From the NCBI RefSeq assembly GCF_026183695.1, contig NZ_JAPFRD010000010.1, forward strand, positions 48,072-112,071: 64,000 nucleotides of DNA, written 5' to 3'. Every line of letters starts with the position of its first letter. The stretch's first letter is position 1. The notes beneath the pieces are model-generated. The model was not told where the DNA came from and did not search any database. It saw only the letters and a program-made list of their open reading frames with translations. Below, one piece after another: positions 55,162-64,000 of the stretch. The position numbers were made by a program, and so were the translations under genes. Origin of the DNA: Alteromonas aquimaris. GTDB taxonomy: Bacteria > Pseudomonadota > Gammaproteobacteria > Enterobacterales > Alteromonadaceae.

Positions 55162-56022
55162 CTATTCGCCCACCATTCGCATCAGTCCCTCTTGCATGGT
55201 CGAAGCAATTAATTCACCCTGTTGATTGAAAATCTGGCCTTTTACGATCCCGCGAGCACTTCCTGAAAACGGACTCTCCATTGCATACAGTAACCATTCG
55301 TTAAAGTTGACTTCACGGTGAAACCACATGGCATGATCGATTGTGGCAATACGTAAATTTTTATCCAGCAGAGAAATACCGTGAGGCTGCAGTGAAGTAC
55401 TTAAAAAGTGATAATCTGACGCGTACGAAAGCGCAGATTGATGTAACGAAATGGCGTTACCCAGTGGCTCCCTTGCACGCATCCATATATAACGAGTGGG
55501 TTCACGTCGGGTAGATTTATAAGCGTTCGCAGCATCGATTGTACGTATATCCACGGGGCGGTGATAACTGAGTGCTTCCTGTAGTGGTCGTGCAATTTTA
55601 TCGAAATTGGCTTCGTAAAACTCGATATCAGACTGCAGTGTGCTGACATCAGGCGTCTGGGGCATCACCGCACTTTGATGGCTCGCTCCTTCCTCTGGGA
55701 TTTGGAACGAGGCCGTCATGTAAAAGATATTCCTACCGTCCTGGATCGCTTTGACCCGCCGGGTAGAAAAGCTGCGTCCATCCCTCACGATTTCCACATC
55801 ATAGACCACAGGCTTCTTTGCGTCTCCCGGCAACAAGAAGTAGGTATGAAAGGAATGTGCAAACCGACCCGCTTCTACGGTCTGGTATGCAGAAGCTAAC
55901 GCCTGGCCGAGTACCTGGCCACCAAATAGTGCTCTAAAACCTAAATCCCAGCTTTGACCACGGTAAAGCCCTTTCTCGATTTTCTCTAATGCAAATAATG
56001 AAGCAAGCTTCACGTCGCTCAT
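55162..56022 (-). CDS. tesB: Acyl-CoA thioesterase II
   Basis: TesB hydrolyses acyl-CoAs to free fatty acid and CoA. The 286-residue protein has a double hot-dog fold: [27 protein letters not shown] and [22 protein letters not shown] in the first half, [24 protein letters not shown] in the second with the active-site Asp of TIDHAMWFH. Length matches E. coli TesB (286). It is first of a two-gene unit with the carbonic-anhydrase-like gene. Confidence 0.95.
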   Translation of the reverse strand: MSDVKLASLFALEKIEKGLYRGQSWDLGFRALFGGQVLGQALASAYQTVEAGRFAHSFHTYFLLPGDAKKPVVYDVEIVRDGRSFSTRRVKAIQDGRNIFYMTASFQIPEEGASHQSAVMPQTPDVSTLQSDIEFYEANFDKIARPLQEALSYHRPVDIRTIDAANAYKSTRREPTRYIWMRAREPLGNAISLHQSALSYASDYHFLSTSLQPHGISLLDKNLRIATIDHAMWFHREVNFNEWLLYAMESPFSGSARGIVKGQIFNQQGELIASTMQEGLMRMVGE

Positions 56023-56079
56023 GAATTTACTCTCTTGTTATTAATTAATGGAATATAAACGCAGTGGTAGGAAAACAGA

Positions 56080-57909
56080 TTAACATGCTCTGGGATTACG
56101 CGGATAATACTTTTCTGGTAGCTGTGCCGTATGGTCGAAATAGCGAGTATCTTTATACGGAAGTTTCATAAAACCAGAGATGCCTACCCCCTGGATTAAT
56201 GGAACAGCCTCGACGATTTGTTCGAGTAAGCGTGCAAACTGTTGCTCGTTTGCATGATCCAAAAGCATAAAATAACTATGTATTTTGAGGTGAGTAGGTA
56301 AGGCCTCAAAAATAATACACCCGGTGTGGTGAATTTGGTTAAGCTCTTCTAATAATGACATCATGACCGCAGGAAGACTAAGTAATTCATCGGGATCCTG
56401 ACCGTCTTCAAAATAGGAATGTGTGCGGCTCTGGTCATGGGTTACCGAAAGTCCCGAAAGTTCGAAGGGTATTTGACAGCTGGGATGGGGAACGAACGCT
56501 TCATGTTGGTGTTGGCGTTCAATGTGCAGAGTGTCTTTAGCGTTAAACATACAGCATTTAAATACACCCTGGCGGTGGATCGCGCGAGCTAAATGAATGA
56601 CGTTATTCACGGCGTGTTCAAATGCGCTTTTCATCGTTTCATTGTACAGATTCAAACTGGAGTCAACGTAAATACCATCCGCTTCCCACCGGATCACTAT
56701 CCCGCCCACAACGGGGTATCTGCCCAGCCTGCTGATAGCAGCTAGAAAGGCCTTTTCTGTGGCCCCCATGCCCTGCATATAATTTTTATAATAGCGCTCA
56801 AATTGTGCATCATTGAGGTAATTAAGTTCCTCTTCTTGTTCTTCGTTCTGTAAACGCAGAAAAGATTTGCGGGAACTGTAGACGACCGTTTCAATATTTT
56901 TTTCCGTGCGCCCCAGCCACGTGGGGATAAGGGAGCTAATGTTCGGGTTATTATCTGCGGTGAAAACGAGCTGTTTCAATACATGCAGGTTATTAAAAAA
57001 GTAGTCCCCGCCTGCTCTTTGTTTACGTACGTTGTCACTTAACATATTTGCTAAAATATTTGCGAAAAGTTTAGGCAAACCCAGTGACATAGGCGTAATC
57101 ACGTTTTTACCAAAGCGACAAGACTGACCTGACGCAAGCGCATACACTGTGCTGGCTAAACCCTGTTCGTCAAACCGCGGTGAAGATAAAGCCCCCATTA
57201 ACTGTTCATCACCAATAAAATAAATGTCGCCTAAACGCGCGTTGGTTTGGTGCATATCGCCAGACATCAAGTCCATGACATTACTGCCAATAAACTGACC
57301 TGATTCATCCAGTTGTGCAAAAACAGATGAGCCCCAATCAATTAGCTCTACTTTTTCCAGACGCTCGTTCCAGACCAGATTGGAGGGTTTTATATCGCCG
57401 TGTACTAACGGCTTAAGTTCGCCTTTTTCTTTATGTGTTTTAAGCGCTAATAAAATTTCGCCTAATTGTACGGCTATTTTAACTACGATACGTGGTGGAA
57501 GCGGTCCCATTTCCAGACTGACTTGCTCAAGATCCTTCCCAAGCGCCCGTTGCATGACCAATATGGATTGTTTACCGACGTGTTGGAACTCTACTAATCC
57601 TGGCACCTGAGGATGGTTAACGTGGGACAGCATAAATGCTTCTTCTTCAAGCCTATCCTGCACATGCTGAGGAAGATTAATACGCGAAAACTTAAATACC
57701 CGATGTCGTCCACCAGGTGTTTCACCACCAAAAACAAAACCAAATGCGCCTTTACCGATGAAATGGATCTTGCGGTAACCAAGTTGAGTGAGCTGCTCAA
57801 TACACAATGCCACCCAGTCTTTTAACTTTTTTGCATCCTGATGAGAAAGCAGATATATCGACTGTTCCTCAGGAATATAAAAATGCTTAAGTGCTTTCGG
57901 GTGGTTCAT
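56080..57909 (-). CDS. Serine/threonine protein kinase-like protein
   Basis: The first 310 residues form a Hanks-type kinase-like domain: Gly-rich loop GKGAFGFVFGG at 52-62, candidate Lys73 (VFKFSR), catalytic loop HGDIKPSN at 170-177 with Asp172, Lys174 and Asn177, and Asp191 in IDWGSS (DWG in place of DFG). It is likely catalytically competent. The remaining 300 residues (about 310-609) show no domain I recognise; this part is soluble and rich in His and Glu. No partner phosphatase, FHA or secretion gene is nearby. It follows rlmJ by 3 bp, so it is co-transcribed with it. Confidence 0.8.
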   Translation of the reverse strand: MNHPKALKHFYIPEEQSIYLLSHQDAKKLKDWVALCIEQLTQLGYRKIHFIGKGAFGFVFGGETPGGRHRVFKFSRINLPQHVQDRLEEEAFMLSHVNHPQVPGLVEFQHVGKQSILVMQRALGKDLEQVSLEMGPLPPRIVVKIAVQLGEILLALKTHKEKGELKPLVHGDIKPSNLVWNERLEKVELIDWGSSVFAQLDESGQFIGSNVMDLMSGDMHQTNARLGDIYFIGDEQLMGALSSPRFDEQGLASTVYALASGQSCRFGKNVITPMSLGLPKLFANILANMLSDNVRKQRAGGDYFFNNLHVLKQLVFTADNNPNISSLIPTWLGRTEKNIETVVYSSRKSFLRLQNEEQEEELNYLNDAQFERYYKNYMQGMGATEKAFLAAISRLGRYPVVGGIVIRWEADGIYVDSSLNLYNETMKSAFEHAVNNVIHLARAIHRQGVFKCCMFNAKDTLHIERQHQHEAFVPHPSCQIPFELSGLSVTHDQSRTHSYFEDGQDPDELLSLPAVMMSLLEELNQIHHTGCIIFEALPTHLKIHSYFMLLDHANEQQFARLLEQIVEAVPLIQGVGISGFMKLPYKDTRYFDHTAQLPEKYYPRNPRAC

Positions 57910-57912
57910 ATC

Positions 57913-58761
57913 TTATTGTTTATTGTGCCACGTTATCCGGCTGAATGCCGATGGGGTCAACTGACAAAACTCAGTTAAGGCTTGGCTTAAGTCGTTTTCT
58001 AACGTCCAGCAAGGATTTATCACGCACACCCCAGAACCATACATTCCACAATCGTTGGACTTAGCGTCTACTACTAATTCTGCCGTGAGGGTTTCGAAGC
58101 CCAGGTTATTCATTTTAGCAACCATCTGCTCACTCAAACCCGTTTTTTCTTTTGCTCTTTGGGATAAAAGCGGGTACCAGATAATTATTTGCGCCGTTCT
58201 CCATTTATGCAACGTTGAGGACACGCATTTCAAAACCGCCTGATACTCTTCTTTTTTCTCGTAGGGAGGATCGATAAGTACCGCTCCACGTTTGGTAGAA
58301 GGAGGAGCTAGTGCCAGTAATCCTTCAAGACCATCGCGATGATGAACATACGTCTGTTTATTGCCAGCATGCGATTTTAGCGCTCGCTTCAGGTTGATCA
58401 CCTCATTTGGGTGCAGTTCCATAACCTGTAACGTGTCCTGATGACGTAGTAATTCAGCGGCTAATATAGGAGATCCGGGATAGAGATTGTCATGCAAAAA
58501 AGAACTGCATAGGTCCTGATATTGTTGAAGCAGCGGGGAAGAAAAGTGAGAGCCGATAACTGTACTGATACCACTTTTGAACTCACTATTTTTTTGCGCC
58601 TGCACAGAATCTAACGCATACACACCTGCCCCTGCATGCGTGTCAAACAAGGTAAAAGGTTTATCTTTATTTTTTAGATAAGAAATAACATTAAGCCAGC
58701 ATAAATGCTTAATTACATCCGCATGATTACCAGCATGAAAAATATGATTGTAACTTAACAA
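57913..58761 (-). CDS. rlmJ: 23S rRNA (adenine2030-N6)-methyltransferase
   Basis: RlmJ methylates A2030 of 23S rRNA. The 282-residue protein starts MLSYNHIFHAGNHADVIKH, carries LFDTHAGAGVYALDS for S-adenosylmethionine binding, and the catalytic IDPPYEKKEEYQAV. Length matches E. coli RlmJ (280). It lies 86 bp after bkdB and 3 bp before the kinase-like gene. Confidence 0.95.
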   Translation of the reverse strand: MLSYNHIFHAGNHADVIKHLCWLNVISYLKNKDKPFTLFDTHAGAGVYALDSVQAQKNSEFKSGISTVIGSHFSSPLLQQYQDLCSSFLHDNLYPGSPILAAELLRHQDTLQVMELHPNEVINLKRALKSHAGNKQTYVHHRDGLEGLLALAPPSTKRGAVLIDPPYEKKEEYQAVLKCVSSTLHKWRTAQIIIWYPLLSQRAKEKTGLSEQMVAKMNNLGFETLTAELVVDAKSNDCGMYGSGVCVINPCWTLENDLSQALTEFCQLTPSAFSRITWHNKQ

Positions 58762-58816
58762 GGCTATACAAATTGAATGAAGTGGATTCGCGCAGTGTAC
58801 CTCGTTGAGAAGCGAT

Positions 58817-58840
58817 CGGACAGGGAAATCTCCCTGCCCG
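58817..58840 (-). terminator. Hairpin after bkdB, terminator-like without T-run
   Basis: CGGACAGGGA pairs with TCCCTGCCCG (one mismatch) around a 4-base loop, 8 bp beyond the bkdB stop. No clear T-run follows on the minus strand, so termination would be weak or Rho-dependent, or the hairpin may protect the bkd mRNA 3' end. Confidence 0.5.
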
Positions 58841-58847
58841 ACTCTTG

Positions 58848-60443
58848 TTATCGCAGGTGCATCAGCATAGTGCTTGGGTTGGTCAAATAACTCATAAACA
58901 GATTATTAAATCTCACCATGGTGGCGCCATCAATGATGCGATGATCACCCGACCAGTTCACTTGCATTATATGGTGCTTTTCCACTTCATCATTTTCATT
59001 GAAGCGCGGCAAAGCTTGGGTTTTACCTAGTGCAACAATGGCTGCTTCCGGTTTATTAATAACTGGGGTGGCAGTCATACCACCTATAGCGCCAATATTT
59101 GAAATACTGATCGTACCCCCTTTAAGAGATTCTCCACCCAACCTGCCTTCTCTGGCTTGATCAATAATGCCCTGCATTTGCTCCGCTATTTCTAATAACG
59201 AAAGATTCTGCACGCCTTTGATATTGGGTACTAACAAGCCTATTTTTGAGTCAACAGCAAAACCAATATTATGATCACTGAAATAGGTTAACTCGGTAGC
59301 GTCTTCGTTTAACTGAGAATTAATGATAGGGAACTCGTTTAACGCCAGCGATAATGCTTTGGCAAAAAACGGCATAAAACTCAGTTTTACGCCCTGTTTT
59401 TCGAAAACAGGTTTAAGTTGCTGGCGTAACGCTATTAATGCATCCATTCGCAACTCATCACTGACAGTGAAATGAGGTATAGTATAAACCGATGCCGACA
59501 TTTGCTTCGCCATCGCTGCCTGAATGCCACGCACTTTCTCTGTACGGTTTTCCCTATTCGTACCAGCAGATTTGTCAGTAGAAACTGATGAACGTGAAGG
59601 TGCAGAGGTGGTATCGGCTTGCCCTTTCACATTTTGAACGTCGACTTTAAGGATACGTCCTTTCTTCCCGGAGCCCGATATTTTTGTCAGGTCAATATCT
59701 TGCTCTCTGGCAATGCGTCTAACCGCTGGACTTGCCAGCACTTTACCAGGAATTGTCACCGGAGGCTCATAGGCACCGTCAGGCCAACGCTGCTCAGCCG
59801 ATTTTACAACTGCCTGATTGGTTGACGAGGCTTGGGATTGAACTGGCTTTTGTGGTGCCGTATCACTCCCGCCTTCAACTTCGAGCGCAAATAATGGCTC
59901 GTGTACTTTAGCTATGTCACCCTGCTGATGATAGAGCCGGGCAACTTTTCCTGCATGCTTAGCAGGAATTTCTACCACCGCCTTATCGGTCATCACTTCA
60001 ACCACGGGCTGGTCTTCTGCAATTACATCACCCTCAGAGACATGCCATTTCACGATTTCGCACTCAACAATACCTTCACCGATATCAGGTAATATGAAGT
60101 CTTCTGTGCTAGCAGTTGACTGAGGCTGCATAGTCGGTTTCTCATTACTTTCAACCACCGCTTCAGAAGCAGGCTGACTCGTTGAACCGGTGTCTTCTTC
60201 CGCATCTATGTCAATGGCGAACAATGGAGAATGCACTTTAGCAATCTCCCCTACCTTATAATGCAGCTTCTTCACTGTACCTGAGTGCATGGCCGGTATT
60301 TGTACCGTTGCTTTGTCGGTCATCACCTCAGCTACAGGCTGATCTTCCTGAATGTGTTGACCTTCCTCGACCAACCACTCAAGAAGTTCGCATTCAACAA
60401 TACCTTCACCGATATCAGGTAAAATAAAATCTGTCGTCATCAT
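58848..60443 (-). CDS. bkdB: Branched-chain keto-acid dehydrogenase E2 (lipoamide acyltransferase)
   Basis: This 531-residue E2 core subunit transfers the acyl group from E1 to CoA. It has two lipoyl domains with lipoyl-lysines Lys44 and Lys154 (both in EVMTDKA), Ala/Pro/Ser-rich linkers, a peripheral-subunit-binding domain (about 236-272, LASPAVRRIAREQDIDL), and the catalytic domain with His501 and Asp505 in DHRIIDGA. The two lipoyl domains are near duplicates. It is third in the bkdA1-bkdA2-bkdB run; no dedicated E3 gene follows. Confidence 0.93.
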   Translation of the reverse strand: MMTTDFILPDIGEGIVECELLEWLVEEGQHIQEDQPVAEVMTDKATVQIPAMHSGTVKKLHYKVGEIAKVHSPLFAIDIDAEEDTGSTSQPASEAVVESNEKPTMQPQSTASTEDFILPDIGEGIVECEIVKWHVSEGDVIAEDQPVVEVMTDKAVVEIPAKHAGKVARLYHQQGDIAKVHEPLFALEVEGGSDTAPQKPVQSQASSTNQAVVKSAEQRWPDGAYEPPVTIPGKVLASPAVRRIAREQDIDLTKISGSGKKGRILKVDVQNVKGQADTTSAPSRSSVSTDKSAGTNRENRTEKVRGIQAAMAKQMSASVYTIPHFTVSDELRMDALIALRQQLKPVFEKQGVKLSFMPFFAKALSLALNEFPIINSQLNEDATELTYFSDHNIGFAVDSKIGLLVPNIKGVQNLSLLEIAEQMQGIIDQAREGRLGGESLKGGTISISNIGAIGGMTATPVINKPEAAIVALGKTQALPRFNENDEVEKHHIMQVNWSGDHRIIDGATMVRFNNLFMSYLTNPSTMLMHLR

Positions 60444-60450
60444 CTTACCC

Positions 60451-61428
60451 TTAGTACTTTAATGTACGTTTTATTGCTTCGTAGGTCTTGTACTGATCTG
60501 GCATATATTCTTTCTCATGCGCCAGCGGATATGGTGTATCCAGGCCACATACCCGTGCAATAGGTGATTCCAGATACAAGAAACACTTTTCCTGGATCGT
60601 AGCGGCGATCTCACTGGCAAAGCCACCTGTCTGCGGGGCTTCATGGTTAATCAGCAAGCGTCCAGTTTTCATCACCGATTCGGCTACCGTTTCGGCATCC
60701 CACGGCAAAATACTGCGCAAGTCAATGATTTCGCACGATACGCCATCTTCAAGTGCCATTTCGGCAGCTTTTTGAAGAATTTCGATTTGCGCGCCCCAGC
60801 CTAATAAGGTGATGTCTTTACCTTCCTGGACAATGTCAGCTTTACCCAACGGCAATTCGTAATCTTCTTCAGGTACATCTGACACTGAGGCACGGTAAAG
60901 ACGCTTAGGCTCCATAAATAACACAGGGTTATCGTCGCGAATTGAAGCTAATAACAAGCCCTTAGCTTGGTAGGGATTGCGAGGCACTACAATTTTTAAC
61001 CCCGGACAGTGGGCAAAAAAGGCTTCCGGTGACTGGCTATGATAGAGCCCGCCCGCAATACCACCGCCGTAAGGGGTTCGAATGGTAAGAGTCCCGCAAC
61101 TGAATTGACCACCAGAACGATATCTGAATTTTGCGGTTTCATTCACAATCTGATCAAAAGCAGGGAAAATGTAATCCCCAAATTGAATTTCGGCCACCGG
61201 CACTGAACCTTGTGACGCCAGACCGTTCGCAAAGCCAATGATACCTTGCTCCGTTAGCGGCGTATTAAAACAGCGACCTTTACCAAATTGTTGTTGCAGA
61301 TTACTGGTGGCACGAAATACTCCGCCAAAATGCCCAACGTCTTCGCCAAACACCATCACTCGCTCGTCTTGTTCCATCACCGTGATCAGGGCATTATTAA
61401 TAGCTTGCAATAAATTCATTTTTGCCAT
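60451..61428 (-). CDS. bkdA2: Branched-chain keto-acid dehydrogenase E1 beta
   Basis: This 325-residue subunit pairs with E1 alpha to decarboxylate branched-chain 2-oxo acids. Typical text is [47 protein letters not shown] and [15 protein letters not shown]. Length is normal. Its ATG overlaps the stop of the E1 alpha gene (TAATG), so translation is coupled, and it lies 7 bp before the E2 gene. Confidence 0.94.
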   Translation of the reverse strand: MAKMNLLQAINNALITVMEQDERVMVFGEDVGHFGGVFRATSNLQQQFGKGRCFNTPLTEQGIIGFANGLASQGSVPVAEIQFGDYIFPAFDQIVNETAKFRYRSGGQFSCGTLTIRTPYGGGIAGGLYHSQSPEAFFAHCPGLKIVVPRNPYQAKGLLLASIRDDNPVLFMEPKRLYRASVSDVPEEDYELPLGKADIVQEGKDITLLGWGAQIEILQKAAEMALEDGVSCEIIDLRSILPWDAETVAESVMKTGRLLINHEAPQTGGFASEIAATIQEKCFLYLESPIARVCGLDTPYPLAHEKEYMPDQYKTYEAIKRTLKY

Positions 61429-62615
61429 TATTTAATTCTCCCTGAAGTCTTAGGGTAGACATCCGGATACTGGCGAATGTGCGACTTCAATTGTTCTAAT
61501 TGATCTTTTAAGTGCCACGGTACTTCTGAATATACATCGTTCACAATATCTTCAATGGGAGGCACATCTATTTTTTCGGCTTGTTTAACCGCTGCTAAAA
61601 CGTCTTGACGGGTTTTATCTAATAACTTTTGCGCGGCCTTTTCATCAAACCAGCCTTTGCTTTCCAACCATTTTTCCATACGTTGGATGGGATCTTTAGC
61701 ACGCCATTTATCTTCTTCTTCCCGAGAACGGTATCCGGTCGGATCGTCTGAAGTAGAATGTGCAGCAAGACGATAGGTCATTGCTTCGATCAGTACCGGG
61801 CATTCGTCTTTCAGCGCAATTTCACGGGCTAGCTTGGTCGCAGCATACACAGCAAGAATATCGTTACCGTCCACACGAATAGTTTTAATCCCGTAACCTA
61901 GTCCACGGGATGCAATACCGTCACCTGCAAATTGTTCATCAGCCGGGGTAGATATGGCATATCCATTATTACGACAAAAGAAAATAGCAGGACAATTCAG
62001 TACCGCGGCCATGTTAAGCCCGGCATGGAAGTCGCCTTCTGAAGCAGCTCCTTCACCAAAATAACAGATGGTGACGGCATCTTTGCCAGCCATTTTCTGA
62101 CCATACGCATAGCCAGAAGCTTGCGGAATCTGTGTCCCTAGTGGGGATGAAATGGTCATGAAATTGAGAGGCTTATCACCGTAGTGAATGGGCATCTGGC
62201 GACCTTTATTAGGATCCTTTTCATTACTGAACATCTGATTCATAAATTGTTCAGTGGTGTAACCTCGATACGCTAGTGCACCTTGTTCACGGTACTGTGA
62301 CATAATCATGTCATCATCCGATAAGGCCGCTGCACTTCCTACTGCTGCTGCCTCTTCACCCGTACTTGCCAGGTAAAAGCTAATTCTGCCCTGACGTTGG
62401 GCGGCAACCATACGTTCGTCCAGAACTCGAATATATGCCATAGTGTTATACATTTTTGTGGCAGTATCTTGGTCCAGCTCTGGGGCCACAGCTTCTTTAT
62501 GCACGCTACCATCTGGTTGCAGAATTTGTAGCATCGGAATATCAATAAGGCCATTTTCGATAACATGAACCTTATGGGTGGTTGATACCCGCGCGAGATG
62601 ATTTCTGTCTTGCAC
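61428..62615 (-). CDS. bkdA1: Branched-chain keto-acid dehydrogenase E1 alpha
   Basis: This 395-residue thiamine-diphosphate-dependent subunit carries [22 protein letters not shown], the ThDP motif [31 protein letters not shown], and the segment [21 protein letters not shown] typical of branched-chain over pyruvate enzymes. It heads the bkd operon. The operon supports Val, Leu and Ile breakdown or branched fatty acid primer supply. Its promoter must lie in the 490-bp gap to the right. Confidence 0.94.
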   Translation of the reverse strand: MQDRNHLARVSTTHKVHVIENGLIDIPMLQILQPDGSVHKEAVAPELDQDTATKMYNTMAYIRVLDERMVAAQRQGRISFYLASTGEEAAAVGSAAALSDDDMIMSQYREQGALAYRGYTTEQFMNQMFSNEKDPNKGRQMPIHYGDKPLNFMTISSPLGTQIPQASGYAYGQKMAGKDAVTICYFGEGAASEGDFHAGLNMAAVLNCPAIFFCRNNGYAISTPADEQFAGDGIASRGLGYGIKTIRVDGNDILAVYAATKLAREIALKDECPVLIEAMTYRLAAHSTSDDPTGYRSREEEDKWRAKDPIQRMEKWLESKGWFDEKAAQKLLDKTRQDVLAAVKQAEKIDVPPIEDIVNDVYSEVPWHLKDQLEQLKSHIRQYPDVYPKTSGRIK

Positions 62616-63106
62616 GATACATTCCTCTTTAAAGTGTGAGGTGAGTAACCTGAATTCAGGCTAAATATTTTTATTTAAATTTGGAAAGTATTACTAATTT
62701 GTGAAATATAAAAGTAATAAGTGTGTGTATGCTAGATCATAGCAACATAAAAGACCTTGCTATTTAACGAGGCGAAAGCCTACTGCAAAAAAGTTTGTTT
62801 CAAAAATAGCGCAAGGAATAAGATAAGCATCCTAATTTTTTAAAGTGATGTTAAATTTTATGCGATTAGCTTAACAATTTCACCCTATTGTGTCACATCA
62901 TGGAAAAATGTTCTCGTATCTACGTCATGCTTAAATTAGCATTAAAAAAGTTGAAGTTAAGCAAATGTTCATATTTCGTTGCGATAATTAAACAAATTTA
63001 ATCGCAATTATTTTCCGTGACCGTACAAAGTTAGGTTGAAGCTTCATAAACCGGTGGTGGCGATGTCATTAAATGGATTGGTATCAGGTAGTAGGAGATT
63101 ACCAAT
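62616..63106. other. Divergent promoter region bkdA1 / subtilase
   Basis: The 491-bp gap separates the minus-strand bkd operon from the plus-strand protease gene. It is AT-rich and must contain both promoters, but I could not define boxes or operators with confidence. No reading frame or RNA hairpin with a T-run was found. Confidence 0.5.
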
Positions 63107-64000
63107 ATGAGAAACAAATTCTTTTACGCTATATGCGCAGCGTTAATATCTATGGCAGTGCATCCATCTGCTGGTGTTACTTCTGGGAATGACACGGACA
63201 GGAAACAACTTGAGTCTGTGCTTAGCGCGCCGCCGGTATTAGCGCAAAAAAAATATACGACGTTAACAACGAATAAAATTGTCTCACACCACGGCGTACC
63301 GAGCGCATCCCCCAAAAAGTTTATCTATATTGTGCAACTTGACGATAATCCTGTGGCCCTAATGAATGAACCTAAGGGGATATTGTTAAGAACCCCGACT
63401 AGCACATCATCTTCTTTCGCTGCGTTAAACAGTAATCTGCGACCCAAAGTAAACGTACATTCCACCACTGCCCAACGTTACAAATCAGTATTAAAGCAAA
63501 AGCAAGCCGTTATTGAAGCTAAAATGCAGGCGGCGATACCACGCTATAAACGCATTGCTGATTTTCAATATGCAGTGAATGGGCTTGCCATTTTGGCTAC
63601 GCCGGCAGAGGCTGAAAAAATAGCGTCGTTAAAAGGCGTAAGCACTGTGGAAAGAGATCGTATTTACCAGCTTGATACCGACACTGGACCACTGCTCATT
63701 GGTTCACCAGCCGTATGGAATGGGATTTCCACCGAAAGCGGTCTTGGACGCGAGGGTGAAGGCATAGTGATTGGCATACTCGACTCCGGCATTAATAGTG
63801 ATCATCCTTCTTTTGCTCAGGTAGGTGGAGACGGTTACACCCATAGTAATCCTCTTGGTTCAGGTAATTACCTAGGTGACTGCGCGAGTAATTTTCCGGA
63901 CTTATGTAATGATAAGTTGATTGGGGTGTATTCGTATCCAGAAATTACCGATGCTTACGATGATGACGAGGTGTTTTCAGTTTCACTTCCCAAAAATGGT
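63107..64000 (+). CDS. S8 subtilisin-family serine protease (partial, cut by window end)
   Basis: The first 298 residues of a large secreted protease are visible; the frame is still open at the window end. A GTAGGAGAT ribosome-binding site precedes the ATG. A signal peptide (about 1-22, ending HPSA) is followed by an inhibitor I9-like propeptide (about 70-195, with FQYAVNGLAILATPAEAE). The peptidase domain then starts with the catalytic Asp226 in GIVIGILDSGINSDHPSF. The His and Ser motifs lie beyond the window. Similar marine subtilases often carry PA and C-terminal sorting domains; that cannot be checked here. Confidence 0.9.
   Translation, partial: MRNKFFYAICAALISMAVHPSAGVTSGNDTDRKQLESVLSAPPVLAQKKYTTLTTNKIVSHHGVPSASPKKFIYIVQLDDNPVALMNEPKGILLRTPTSTSSSFAALNSNLRPKVNVHSTTAQRYKSVLKQKQAVIEAKMQAAIPRYKRIADFQYAVNGLAILATPAEAEKIASLKGVSTVERDRIYQLDTDTGPLLIGSPAVWNGISTESGLGREGEGIVIGILDSGINSDHPSFAQVGGDGYTHSNPLGSGNYLGDCASNFPDLCNDKLIGVYSYPEITDAYDDDEVFSVSLPKNG

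Noticed and set aside
1..64000. CRISPR arrays, tRNA and rRNA genes
   Set aside because: No regularly spaced repeats with unique spacers and no tRNA-like GGTTCGA cloverleaf text or rRNA-like sequence was seen. The only repeats are the REP-like motifs and the 120-bp tandem.

Overview
The window looks like a chromosomal segment of a marine gammaproteobacterium of the order Alteromonadales, probably Alteromonadaceae. This rests on gene content and order: fabA-rmf, then DUF3466-uup-glutaredoxin-rlmKL-pyrD, a large NAD-glutamate dehydrogenase, pepN-DUF2835, proQ-prc, the NagX/NagA pair, the Anbu cluster, and two-lipoyl branched-chain keto-acid dehydrogenase genes. Base composition is moderately AT-rich. 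I saw no rRNA, tRNA or CRISPR array.

Positions 1 to about 10.8 kb are accessory and partly decayed. They hold a 120-bp tandem repeat, a PAP2-type phosphatase, a REP-associated tyrosine transposase (RAYT) and clusters of a GTGGGTGTCTA motif in both orientations. A hybrid sensor kinase is bracketed by those motif clusters. Further on are a DUF2254 membrane protein, a PEP-CTERM-like secreted protein, a frameshifted amidohydrolase and the remnant of a filamentous-haemagglutinin-type adhesin with an in-frame stop and a frameshift.

From 10.8 to 21.5 kb lie a NagX-NagA pair for N-acetylglucosamine use, a CreA lipoprotein and an EAL protein. Next is an Anbu-type cluster: alpha-E protein, circularly permuted ATP-grasp protein, the proteasome-like peptidase Anbu (TTG start exposing an N-terminal Thr) and a zinc metallopeptidase. 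A DNA photolyase and a small unknown gene follow.

From 21.5 to 34.5 kb is a core block. fabA carries a FabR/DesT-like palindrome inside its promoter spacer. Beyond it are rmf, a tight minus-strand run pyrD-rlmKL-glutaredoxin-uup-DUF3466, and the giant glutamate dehydrogenase.

From 34.6 to 41.6 kb is a four-gene envelope cluster (DUF1302 barrel, DUF1329, YCF48-like protein, RND/MMPL exporter) with an internal terminator-like hairpin. From 41.7 to 47.4 kb, an NSS transporter, NhaC antiporter, PepN and DUF2835 form one apparent transcription unit.

From 47.4 to 58.8 kb there are a five-gene run (SIMPL protein, free-methionine-sulfoxide reductase, an unknown acidic protein, ProQ, Prc), a nucleoside-recognition/gate protein and a class V aminotransferase. 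These are followed by a gamma-carbonic anhydrase-tesB pair and a protein-kinase-like gene with rlmJ. A plus-strand terminator in the gap at 54.2-54.6 kb suggests an unannotated small RNA. The window closes with the bkdA1-bkdA2-bkdB operon and, divergently, the start of a subtilisin-family protease cut by the window end.

The most unusual items are the RAYT/motif system at the left end, the Anbu cluster, the DUF1302/DUF1329/YCF48/RND cluster, the acidic unknown gene fused into the proQ operon and the candidate small RNA. None is proven novel from sequence alone.
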